Assembly: GCA_016937135.1 (NCBI GenBank)
Contig: JAFGWO010000190.1
Location: forward strand, 1 to 11,488
Source: Pseudomonadota bacterium
GTDB taxonomy: Bacteria; BMS3Abin14
Direction of reading: 5' to 3'
DNA length: 11,488 bases
Part shown: positions 5,194 through 11,488 of the stretch, piece after piece
Numbering within the stretch: the first letter of the stretch is position 1
How the letters are laid out: each line of letters starts with the position of its first letter
Translations under genes and position numbers: made by a program
Notes under the pieces: model-generated
What the model saw: only the letters and a program-made list of their open reading frames with translations
Databases searched by the model: none
Told to the model about the DNA's origin: nothing

Positions 5194-7016
5194 GAAAGGA
5201 CCTCCTTGACCTTTTTGGCGACGGCCCGGTTAAAGCCTGTCACCGAGGCGATCTCCTCCAGTCCGGCTGCCCGGATCTCCTGGAGAGACCGGAATCGTTC
5301 GAGAAGGGCTTTTCGTCTCAGGGGCCCGATCCCGGGGATGCCGTCAAGGGAGCTCATCAGGTCTTCTTGCCCCCTCCGGTTCCTGTGGGAGGAGAGGGCG
5401 AACCTGTGGGCCTCGTCACGGATCATCTGGAGCAGATGGAAGGGGCCCGAGTGCCGCGCCATGGCAACAGGGTTGGACCGGCCGGGCAAATAGATCTCGT
5501 CATAATTTCCTCCCCCTTCCTTTCTTTTTGCCCCGCGACCCTTGGCGATGCCGGCCATGGGCGGCAGGGGTATCTGGCGGCGGCGCGCCGTTTCGGCGAC
5601 TCGTCCCAACTGTCCCTTCCCTCCATCAATGAGCAGAAGATCCGGGAGGGGCATCTGACCGGCGGTGGAGCCGGCAAACCGCCTTTCCACGACCTCCGCA
5701 AGGGCAGCGTAATCATCGCCCTCTTTTCCCTCCCTGATGCTGAAAAGCCGATATTCCTCTTTCCTGAGCCTTCCCCTTTCCCACACGACCAGACTTCCGT
5801 ATGTCTCCCTTCCCGAGGTGTGGCTGATATCGACGCATTCGACCCTGTGGACGGGAGTCTCCAGCCCCAGTAATTTCCCGAGCTCTCCGGAAACGGCCCA
5901 CGCCTCGCGATCCCTCCCCATGGTCTCCCGGAGGGCCTGGTCCGCATTGTCCCGTGCCAGACTGAGGAGCCTCAGCCCCCGTCCGCGGACGGGTTTCTGA
6001 ATCCGAACGGAACGCCCGGCCAGACCGGAAAGGACCTCCTCATGGGCCTTTTCAAAATCGATCCCCATGGGAACCAGGATTCTGGGCGGGACGTTGACCC
6101 CTTTTCTGTAGTGTGTCAGGAGAAAAGCATCCAGGGCCTGGAAGGGATCAGGATCGTCCCGCAGGATCATGTCCGAACGGCCCACCAGCATCCCTGAGCG
6201 CACAAAGAGACAGACGAGGACCCCTGTCCCTTCCGACATTGAAAAACCGACGACGTCCAGATCATCCTCCCGATCAGCGACCACGTCCTGTTTTTCGAGG
6301 ACGGCCTCCACGGCCCTGATCCTGTCGCGCAGGGCCGCCGCTTCCTCGAACCGCAGCTCCCGGGAAGCGGATCCCATCCTTCCCGTCAGCTCCCGGATGA
6401 CCTTCCGTCCCCCCCCGCGCAGAAAGGCAATGAGTTCGTTGACCGTTTTTCGATAGAATTCAGGGCTCACTTCGCCTGAGCAGGGTCCGGGGCAGCGGCC
6501 GATCTGATAATCCATGCACGGCCGCCCGGGTTTTCCCCGCCCTCCGGGCTTCGGCTTCCGGCAGTGCCTGAGGGGAAAAGCCCTCTCGAGCCAGGCCAGG
6601 GTCCGCCGGGCCGCACCGGCGTCTGAAAACGGGCCGAAATAAAGGCTTTTGTCATGCTCCATCTTCCTCGTGATCTCCAGCCGGGGGAATTCCTCCTCCA
6701 CGGTCACCCTGAAAAGGGGATAGCCCTTGTCATCCTTGAGGTTGACGTTATACGGCGGACGGTGCCTCTTGATGAGGGTGTTTTCGAGGAGCAGGGCCTC
6801 CTTTTCCGTTTTGGCGACGATGGTTTCCACCGAGTCGATGAGGGATACGAAAAGCCGTGCCCTTCCCTGCCGTCTTCCCGTGAAATACTGGCGGACCCTT
6901 TTCTTAAGGTCCCTGGCCTTGCCTACGTAAAGGACGCCGCCCTCGCTGTCCCTGAAGATGTAAACCCCGGGGGACGAGGAGATATGTTTTAACTGGTCAA
7001 GGATCCAGGGTTTCAT
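5190..7016 (-). CDS. uvrC: excinuclease ABC subunit C (UvrC)
   Basis: UvrC is the dual-incision nuclease of nucleotide excision repair; it acts in the cytoplasm on the UvrB-DNA complex. The 608-residue protein shows the domain order of the family. The GIY-YIG nuclease (about 10-92) has SPGVY with Y19, LYVGKA (29-34), arginines near 36-42 and catalytic E78. A four-cysteine cluster C152, C167, C175, C179 matches the [4Fe-4S] site reported for UvrC. The UVR helix pair that contacts UvrB is at about 205-242. The RNase H-like 5' nuclease has D396 (VDISH), D464 ([10 protein letters not shown]) and H537 (RDEAHRF). Tandem helix-hairpin-helix units lie at about 556-608 (GIPGIG). ATG 7016 overlaps the uvrB stop as ATGA, and its own stop overlaps mobB. 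Length and motifs look intact. Confidence 0.98.
   Translation of the reverse strand: MKPWILDQLKHISSSPGVYIFRDSEGGVLYVGKARDLKKRVRQYFTGRRQGRARLFVSLIDSVETIVAKTEKEALLLENTLIKRHRPPYNVNLKDDKGYPLFRVTVEEEFPRLEITRKMEHDKSLYFGPFSDAGAARRTLAWLERAFPLRHCRKPKPGGRGKPGRPCMDYQIGRCPGPCSGEVSPEFYRKTVNELIAFLRGGGRKVIRELTGRMGSASRELRFEEAAALRDRIRAVEAVLEKQDVVADREDDLDVVGFSMSEGTGVLVCLFVRSGMLVGRSDMILRDDPDPFQALDAFLLTHYRKGVNVPPRILVPMGIDFEKAHEEVLSGLAGRSVRIQKPVRGRGLRLLSLARDNADQALRETMGRDREAWAVSGELGKLLGLETPVHRVECVDISHTSGRETYGSLVVWERGRLRKEEYRLFSIREGKEGDDYAALAEVVERRFAGSTAGQMPLPDLLLIDGGKGQLGRVAETARRRQIPLPPMAGIAKGRGAKRKEGGGNYDEIYLPGRSNPVAMARHSGPFHLLQMIRDEAHRFALSSHRNRRGQEDLMSSLDGIPGIGPLRRKALLERFRSLQEIRAAGLEEIASVTGFNRAVAKKVKEVLS
5201..5207 (-). 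promoter_or_regulatory. strong ribosome binding site for mobB
   Basis: AAGGAGG on the minus strand, inside the end of uvrC, is 7 nt before the GTG at 5193-5191. It decides the mobB start. Confidence 0.8.
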
Positions 7017-9091
7017 TTTCTTCCCGGCCCCCTTCCCCGCTGTCCTTTACCCCGGCCTCCGTCTTTTTCCCCCTTTTTCCGCGCAAGAGGGGCCGGCCTG
7101 GAATATTTCCCGTCAAGGGTACCCAGCATCATGCGGCGTTCATTGAGCTCCCGTATCCGGTCTCTCAGATCCGCAGCCCGTTCAAACTCCAGGTCGGCCG
7201 CCGCCGCCATCATCTCCTTCTCAAGCTGCTTCACCATGGCTTCGAGGTCCCCGACGGGCGTCTGGATCTCCTCGACGAGGTCCACGTAATCACCCTCCTC
7301 AAGGGAACTGAGGACATCGTGGATGTTGCTCTTGACGCTCTCCGGGGTCAGGCCGTGCTCAAGGTTGTAGGCCGACTGGATCTTCCGCCGCCTGGTCGTT
7401 TCCGCAACGGCCCTGGAAATGGAATTCGTCATGACGTCGGCAAAAAGGAGGGCTTTTCCATCGATATTTCTCGCCGCCCTTCCCATGGTCTGGATCAGGG
7501 AGGTCTCCGAGCGGAGAAACCCCTCCCGGTCCGCGTCCATGACGGCCACCAGAGCGACCTCGGGGATGTCAAGGCCTTCCCGGAGGAGGTTGATTCCCAC
7601 CAGGACATCGAAGACGCCCAGCCGGAGATCGCGGACGATCTGGACCCTCTCCAGGGTTTCGATATCGGAGTGGAGATAGCGGACCCTGATGCCCAGTTCC
7701 TCCAGGTACGAGGTCAGATCCTCCGCCATCCTTTTTGTGAGGGTGGTCACCATGACGCGGTTTCCGGAGGCAACCGTGCTCCTGATCTCGGCGAGGAGGT
7801 CATCCACCTGATTTTTCGCGGGGCGGATGATGACCTCCGGATCGATGAGGCCCGTGGGGCGGATCACCTGTTCCACCACCTCCCCTCCCGTCCGGGTAAG
7901 TTCATAGGGCCCGGGGGTTGCGGAGACATATATTCTCTGGCGGGGGATCTTTTCGAATTCCGGGAAAGTCAGGGGTCTGTTGTCGAAGGCTGACGGGAGG
8001 CGGAAGCCGTATTCCACGAGGCTCATTTTCCGGCTTCGGTCCCCGTTGTACATCGCACGGATCTGCGGGATGGTCTGATGGCTTTCGTCAAGAACGAGGA
8101 GCGCGTCGTCGGGCAGGTAATCCAGAAGGGTCGGAGGCGCCTCCCCGGGCTCCCTGCCCGTAAGATGCCTTGAATAGTTCTCGATCCCCTTGCAGTACCC
8201 GATGCTCCTCATCATCTCGACATCAAATGCGGTCCTCTCGGCGATCCTCTGGGCCTCGATGAGCCTCCCGGATTTCCGGAAAAATTCCACCCTTTCCGCC
8301 ATTTCCTCTTCGATGCTCATAATCGCCCGGTCCATCAAATCCCCGGGTATGACGTAATGGCTGGCCGGAAAAACCGAGACCTCATCAAGGTCGCCGGCAG
8401 ATTTCATGGTAAGGGGATCCAGGACCGAGATCCTTTCAATTTCCTCATCGAATAGCTCGAAGCGAAGGGCCTTTTCATCGTAGGCCGGAAAGAGATCCAC
8501 CACCTCCCCTCTTACCCTGAAAGTCCCCCTTGAAAAATCGATGTCATTGCGCTCGTAGCGCATCTCCACCAGTCTGGAAAGGATGTCTTTCCTCCCGATC
8601 CGCTGCCCCCGGTGAAAATGGACCAGCATATCCTTGTAGATTTCGGGGGACCCCAATCCGAAGATGCAGGAAACCGAGGCGACAACCACGGTGTCCCGTC
8701 TGGTCAAAAGGGACCTCGTGGCGGAATGCCGGAGTCTGTCGATCACTTCATTTATGGAACTGTCCTTTTCAATGTAAGTGTCGGTCTGGGGGATGTAGGC
8801 TTCGGGCTGGTAATAGTCGTAATAGGAAACGAAATATTCAACCGCGTTCTCCGGGAAGAAGGCCTTGAATTCATGGAACAACTGGGCGGCAAGGGTTTTG
8901 TTGTGGGCGATGATGAGGGTGGGCCTTTGAAGATGCTCGATGACGTTGGCCAGGGTGAAGGTCTTTCCCGAACCCGTGACCCCCAGGAGGACCTGCTCGT
9001 GCCGGCCCTGCATGATGTTGGCCTGGAGGGATTCGATGGCCTCCGGCTGATCGCCGCGTGGTTTAAAATCGGAAAAAATCCTGAAGGGCAT
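7013..9091 (-). CDS. uvrB: excinuclease ABC subunit B (UvrB)
   Basis: UvrB is the damage-verifying ATPase of nucleotide excision repair; it takes DNA from UvrA and recruits UvrC. The 692-residue protein has Walker A GVTGSGKT (37-44). The damage-probing beta-hairpin region [21 protein letters not shown] lies at 86-106. Helicase motifs are DESH (335-338), YVSATPG (388-394), [11 protein letters not shown] (501-511) and QTMGRAARN (534-542). A C-terminal UVR motif (about 614-649) pairs with that of UvrC. A Gly/Lys/Arg-rich tail (about 665-692) follows. The N-terminus [14 protein letters not shown] supports ATG 9091, though I see no good ribosome site. It starts 119 bp after livG and is joined to uvrC by a 4-nt overlap. 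I saw no convincing LexA-type box upstream, though the consensus for this lineage is not known to me. Confidence 0.98.
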   Translation of the reverse strand: MPFRIFSDFKPRGDQPEAIESLQANIMQGRHEQVLLGVTGSGKTFTLANVIEHLQRPTLIIAHNKTLAAQLFHEFKAFFPENAVEYFVSYYDYYQPEAYIPQTDTYIEKDSSINEVIDRLRHSATRSLLTRRDTVVVASVSCIFGLGSPEIYKDMLVHFHRGQRIGRKDILSRLVEMRYERNDIDFSRGTFRVRGEVVDLFPAYDEKALRFELFDEEIERISVLDPLTMKSAGDLDEVSVFPASHYVIPGDLMDRAIMSIEEEMAERVEFFRKSGRLIEAQRIAERTAFDVEMMRSIGYCKGIENYSRHLTGREPGEAPPTLLDYLPDDALLVLDESHQTIPQIRAMYNGDRSRKMSLVEYGFRLPSAFDNRPLTFPEFEKIPRQRIYVSATPGPYELTRTGGEVVEQVIRPTGLIDPEVIIRPAKNQVDDLLAEIRSTVASGNRVMVTTLTKRMAEDLTSYLEELGIRVRYLHSDIETLERVQIVRDLRLGVFDVLVGINLLREGLDIPEVALVAVMDADREGFLRSETSLIQTMGRAARNIDGKALLFADVMTNSISRAVAETTRRRKIQSAYNLEHGLTPESVKSNIHDVLSSLEEGDYVDLVEEIQTPVGDLEAMVKQLEKEMMAAAADLEFERAADLRDRIRELNERRMMLGTLDGKYSRPAPLARKKGEKDGGRGKGQRGRGPGRK

Positions 9092-9210
9092 AAGATGACG
9101 ATAGGGGGAAACGGGGTTCAGGAAAAGGGGAAAATTGCGCCCCGGGATACACGTCGACGGAATCAGGAAAAAAAACGGGGAACCTGCCCTGGCCGGACCT
9201 TCCTCCTCTC

Positions 9211-10020
9211 CTAGGCGGCTCCCTCATCCGTGCCGAGGTAGGCGTTGATGACCATCTCATTTTTCCGGATCTCTTCCGGGATCCCTTCGGCGATCTTGAC
9301 CCCATGGTCGAGGACCACGATGCGATCGGAGATGCGCATGATCAGTCTCATGTCGTGCTCGATGATGAGGATCGACACCCCGCTTTTGCGGATGGTCTGG
9401 ATGAGGTCCATGAGCCGCTCCGTCTCCTGGGGGTTCATCCCGGCGGCGGGTTCGTCCAGGAGCAGCAGGAACGGGTCGGTGGCGAGGGCCCGGGCAATCT
9501 CCAGGCGCCTCTGGGCACCGTAGGGAAGGTTTTTGGCCTGTTCGTTCACGAACTGGCCCAGGCCGACATTATGGAGAAGTGTGTAACTGATCGAGACGAT
9601 CTCTTTTTCCTCGGATCTGGTGTGCGGCCCCTTGAGGATTGCCCCGAGGACGCCGGCCCGCGTGCGGCAATGCCGTCCCACCATGATGTTTTCCAGGGCA
9701 GTCATGTTCTGGAAAAGCCGGATATTCTGAAAGGTTCGGGCCATCCCCTTTTCGGTGATCTTGTTGGGTTTCAAACCGTTTAAACGGATTGCCTTTTTAT
9801 CGGGGGGGATCAGCAGGATGTCGCCGGAATCGGGGGGATAAACCCCGGTCAGGCAGTTAAAGAATGTCGTCTTGCCGGCCCCGTTGGGACCGATGAGCCC
9901 GACGATCTCGCCCTGCCGCACGGAAAGATCCACCTCCTGGAGGGCTTTAAGTCCCCCGAAGGTCATGGTCATGGACCGGATGTCCAGGACCTTTTCAGCC
10001 ATGGACTCTTCCCCTGCCAT
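9211..10020 (-). CDS. livG: branched-chain amino-acid ABC transporter ATP-binding protein LivG
   Basis: This is one of the two ATPases of the LIV importer, bound to the LivHM membrane pair on the cytoplasmic side. With the start at 10020 it has 269 residues. Walker A is GPNGAGKT (44-51), the Q-loop glutamine is Q98 ([10 protein letters not shown]), the signature is [15 protein letters not shown] (from 165), Walker B is LLLLDEP (185-191), and the switch histidine is H222 (IEHDM). The long insert between Walker A and the signature, with the N-terminus [11 protein letters not shown], is typical of LivG rather than LivF. ATG 10020 overlaps the livM stop (TGATG); ATG 10002 is an alternative with AGGGGA upstream. 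A LivF partner does not follow. Confidence 0.95.
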   Translation of the reverse strand: MAGEESMAEKVLDIRSMTMTFGGLKALQEVDLSVRQGEIVGLIGPNGAGKTTFFNCLTGVYPPDSGDILLIPPDKKAIRLNGLKPNKITEKGMARTFQNIRLFQNMTALENIMVGRHCRTRAGVLGAILKGPHTRSEEKEIVSISYTLLHNVGLGQFVNEQAKNLPYGAQRRLEIARALATDPFLLLLDEPAAGMNPQETERLMDLIQTIRKSGVSILIIEHDMRLIMRISDRIVVLDHGVKIAEGIPEEIRKNEMVINAYLGTDEGAA

Positions 10021-11246
10021 CAGTCGCCCTCGGCCGCGGCCGGCTCGTGGTACTCGTAGCTGCGCCGCACATTGGAAATGATCCCCTGGGGTCTGAAGAC
10101 CATCATCAGCACCATGGAGAGCCCGAAAATAAGCATCCGGTACTGGGAAAAGGCGCGGAGTTCCTCGGGGAGGAGGATGAGCACCAGGGCCCCGAGGATA
10201 ACCCCCAGGATGGATCCCATGCCCCCCAGAACGACGATGGACAGGATCATCGCGGATTCCATGAAGGTGAAGCTCGCCGGGTTTATGAAAGAGGTCTTGG
10301 CGGCAAAAACGACGCCCATCATCCCGGCCCACGTTGCCCCCAGGGCGAAGGCGGCCAGCTTGGTCCTCATCCGGTCGATCCCCATGACCTGACAGGCGAT
10401 CTCGTCCTCCCTCAAGGCGACCCAGGAGCGTCCCAGTCTCGAATTCTGGAGCCTTTCCACGACGAAGATGGTGAAGATTACCAGGGCGATCATCAGGTAA
10501 TAGATAAACAGGATGCTCTGGCTGCGGTTCATCTCAAGCCCGATGATCCCCGGTTTCGGGATGTTGGCGATCCCGCTGGGCCCCTTGGAAAACTTCCCCC
10601 AGTTCTCGAGGATGAGCCTGATGATCTCCCCGAATCCAAGGGTCACGATAGCAAGATAGTCGCCCCTTAAACGAAGGACCGGGATGCCGAGGATGATCCC
10701 GAACAGGGCCCCCAACAGGGCGCCGATGGGAAGGGCGAGCCAGAAGTTTATTCCGTAGTGGAGGTTTAAGAGGGCGTAGCTGTAGGCGCCCACCGCGTAA
10801 AAGGCCACATAACCCAGGTCCAGAAGGCCGGCCAGTCCGACCACGATATTCAATCCAAGGCCCAGAACGACGTAGATCATGGCCGTGATCAGGACGTTGA
10901 CCCTGTATTCGGAAACGAAAAAGGGAAGGAAGACCGAAAAAGCGAATACGACGGAGATAAAGGGGTAAAAATATTTTTTTTCGGAAAGAAGCCTCTGATT
11001 CCAGGGGATCTTATCCTCATCCTTGGGCCGGTTTTCCTTCCGCTCCATCAGGTAGCGCCAGATGTAGGAAAGGAAAAACACCCCGACTCCCAGCATCAGC
11101 ATGCGCTCCCATTTCCACTGGACCGTCTTCTGGACGGTGTTCACCCTGATGACCATGATGGGGAAGGTCAGAAGCATGAACCACACTGATACCAGGATGG
11201 ACTGCCTGAAATCAGAAAGTATCTTTTCACGACTGAAACGAGCCAC
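10020..11246 (-). CDS. livM: branched-chain amino-acid ABC transporter permease LivM
   Basis: LivM is an inner-membrane permease subunit of the LIV importer, pairing with LivH. The 408-residue protein has an N-terminal extension with two membrane segments (about 15-34 and 49-65), as in E. coli-type LivM. The permease core runs from about 95 with roughly eight more segments. The family motif GLNIVVGLAGLLDLGYVAFYAVGAY is at 131-155, and the coupling-loop region LGRSWVALREDEIACQVMGI at 271-290 docks onto the ATPases. The C-terminus VFRPQGI is usual. The start is GTG 11246, with AGGGAAGGG upstream; it begins 24 bp after the livH stop. The stop overlaps the livG start. Confidence 0.95.
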   Translation of the reverse strand: MARFSREKILSDFRQSILVSVWFMLLTFPIMVIRVNTVQKTVQWKWERMLMLGVGVFFLSYIWRYLMERKENRPKDEDKIPWNQRLLSEKKYFYPFISVVFAFSVFLPFFVSEYRVNVLITAMIYVVLGLGLNIVVGLAGLLDLGYVAFYAVGAYSYALLNLHYGINFWLALPIGALLGALFGIILGIPVLRLRGDYLAIVTLGFGEIIRLILENWGKFSKGPSGIANIPKPGIIGLEMNRSQSILFIYYLMIALVIFTIFVVERLQNSRLGRSWVALREDEIACQVMGIDRMRTKLAAFALGATWAGMMGVVFAAKTSFINPASFTFMESAMILSIVVLGGMGSILGVILGALVLILLPEELRAFSQYRMLIFGLSMVLMMVFRPQGIISNVRRSYEYHEPAAAEGD

Positions 11247-11270
11247 GCCCTACCCTTCCCTCGATCTTGC

Positions 11271-11488
11271 CTAGACCTTGCTGACTTTGGATTTTCCGAG
11301 GATCCCCTCCGGCCTGAAAATGAGGATCAGGACAAGGAGAAGGAACGCGAAAACATCCTCGTAATCGCTCGAAACATAGCCGGTGGCGAAACTCTCCGTC
11401 CACCCGAGGACCAGCGAACCCAGAACGGCCCCGGGGACGGAACCGATCCCGCCCAGGACCGCGGCGGTGAACGCCTTGATCCCGGCGA
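11271..11488 (-). CDS. livH: branched-chain amino-acid ABC transporter permease LivH, 3' end (partial)
   Basis: A reading frame enters from the right window edge and ends at TAG 11273-11271, giving the last 71 residues. It includes GIKAFTAAVLGGIGSVPGAVLG, an AAVLGGIGS-type motif conserved near the C-terminus of LivH permeases, then a final membrane segment FAFLLLVLILIFRPEGILG. The FRPEG ending parallels FRPQG in LivM. It is 24 bp upstream of livM in the same direction, giving the usual livH-livM-livG order. The gene is cut only by the window boundary; nothing suggests it is broken. Confidence 0.93.
   Translation of the reverse strand, partial: AGIKAFTAAVLGGIGSVPGAVLGSLVLGWTESFATGYVSSDYEDVFAFLLLVLILIFRPEGILGKSKVSKV

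Noticed and set aside
7319..7993. Long plus-strand open frame opposite uvrB.
   Set aside because: It is antisense to conserved UvrB motifs; GC-rich codon bias keeps the opposite strand open.
9168..9190. Terminator after livG: GGG/CCC stem followed by eight T residues on the minus strand.
   Set aside because: The stem is only 3-4 bp, too weak to support; the T-run alone is not enough.
10021..10332. Upstream extension of the LivG frame to 373 residues.
   Set aside because: It lies inside livM in another frame, is low-complexity, and LivG proteins are about 255-270 residues.

Overview
The window reads as ordinary chromosome from a GC-rich Gram-negative bacterium. It is most likely a deltaproteobacterium-type (Desulfobacterota) organism. 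That placement is an inference from gene content and style: a liv branched-chain amino-acid transporter, MobB, a Crp/Fnr regulator beside a YgbA-type protein, a COG1237-type metallo-beta-lactamase-fold protein, and 7-bp intergenic repeats of a kind I recall from that group. No rRNA or marker gene fixes the taxonomy. Apart from one plus-strand gene near the left end, every real gene is on the minus strand, so transcription runs right to left.

Right part (11488 down to about 9211): the 3' end of livH (cut by the window edge), livM and livG form a tight ABC-transporter operon with its genes nearly abutting or overlapping. livF does not follow livG. After a 119-bp gap come uvrB, uvrC and mobB (9091 to 4618). 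These are joined by ATGA and GTGA stop/start overlaps, which puts two nucleotide-excision-repair subunits and a molybdenum-cofactor GTPase on one transcript.

Middle (4617 to 2790): a 297-bp intergenic stretch holds three tracts of 7-bp repeats and a clear promoter. That promoter drives a secreted lytic transglycosylase followed 5 bp later by pgsA. Next come a tRNA-Gly(GCC) gene with its own promoter and terminator, a fourth heptamer tract, and a perfect dyad in front of a two-gene operon of a Crp/Fnr regulator and a YgbA-family cysteine-rich protein.

Left part (1700 to 1): tRNA-Cys(GCA) with promoter and terminator, a plus-strand exported metallo-beta-lactamase-fold hydrolase, and a tRNA-Leu(UAA) gene that is cut off just after the anticodon loop although its promoter and a terminator remain. 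The last 300 bp are AT-rich, with short direct repeats and one possible tiny ORF.

The most notable large-scale feature is that uvrC, pgsA, tRNA-Gly(GCC), tRNA-Cys(GCA), tRNA-Leu(UAA) occur in the order known from Escherichia coli (uvrC-pgsA-glyW-cysT-leuZ). Here the cluster is stretched by inserted genes, and its last member is broken. I found no CRISPR array, insertion sequence, defence system or biosynthetic cluster.
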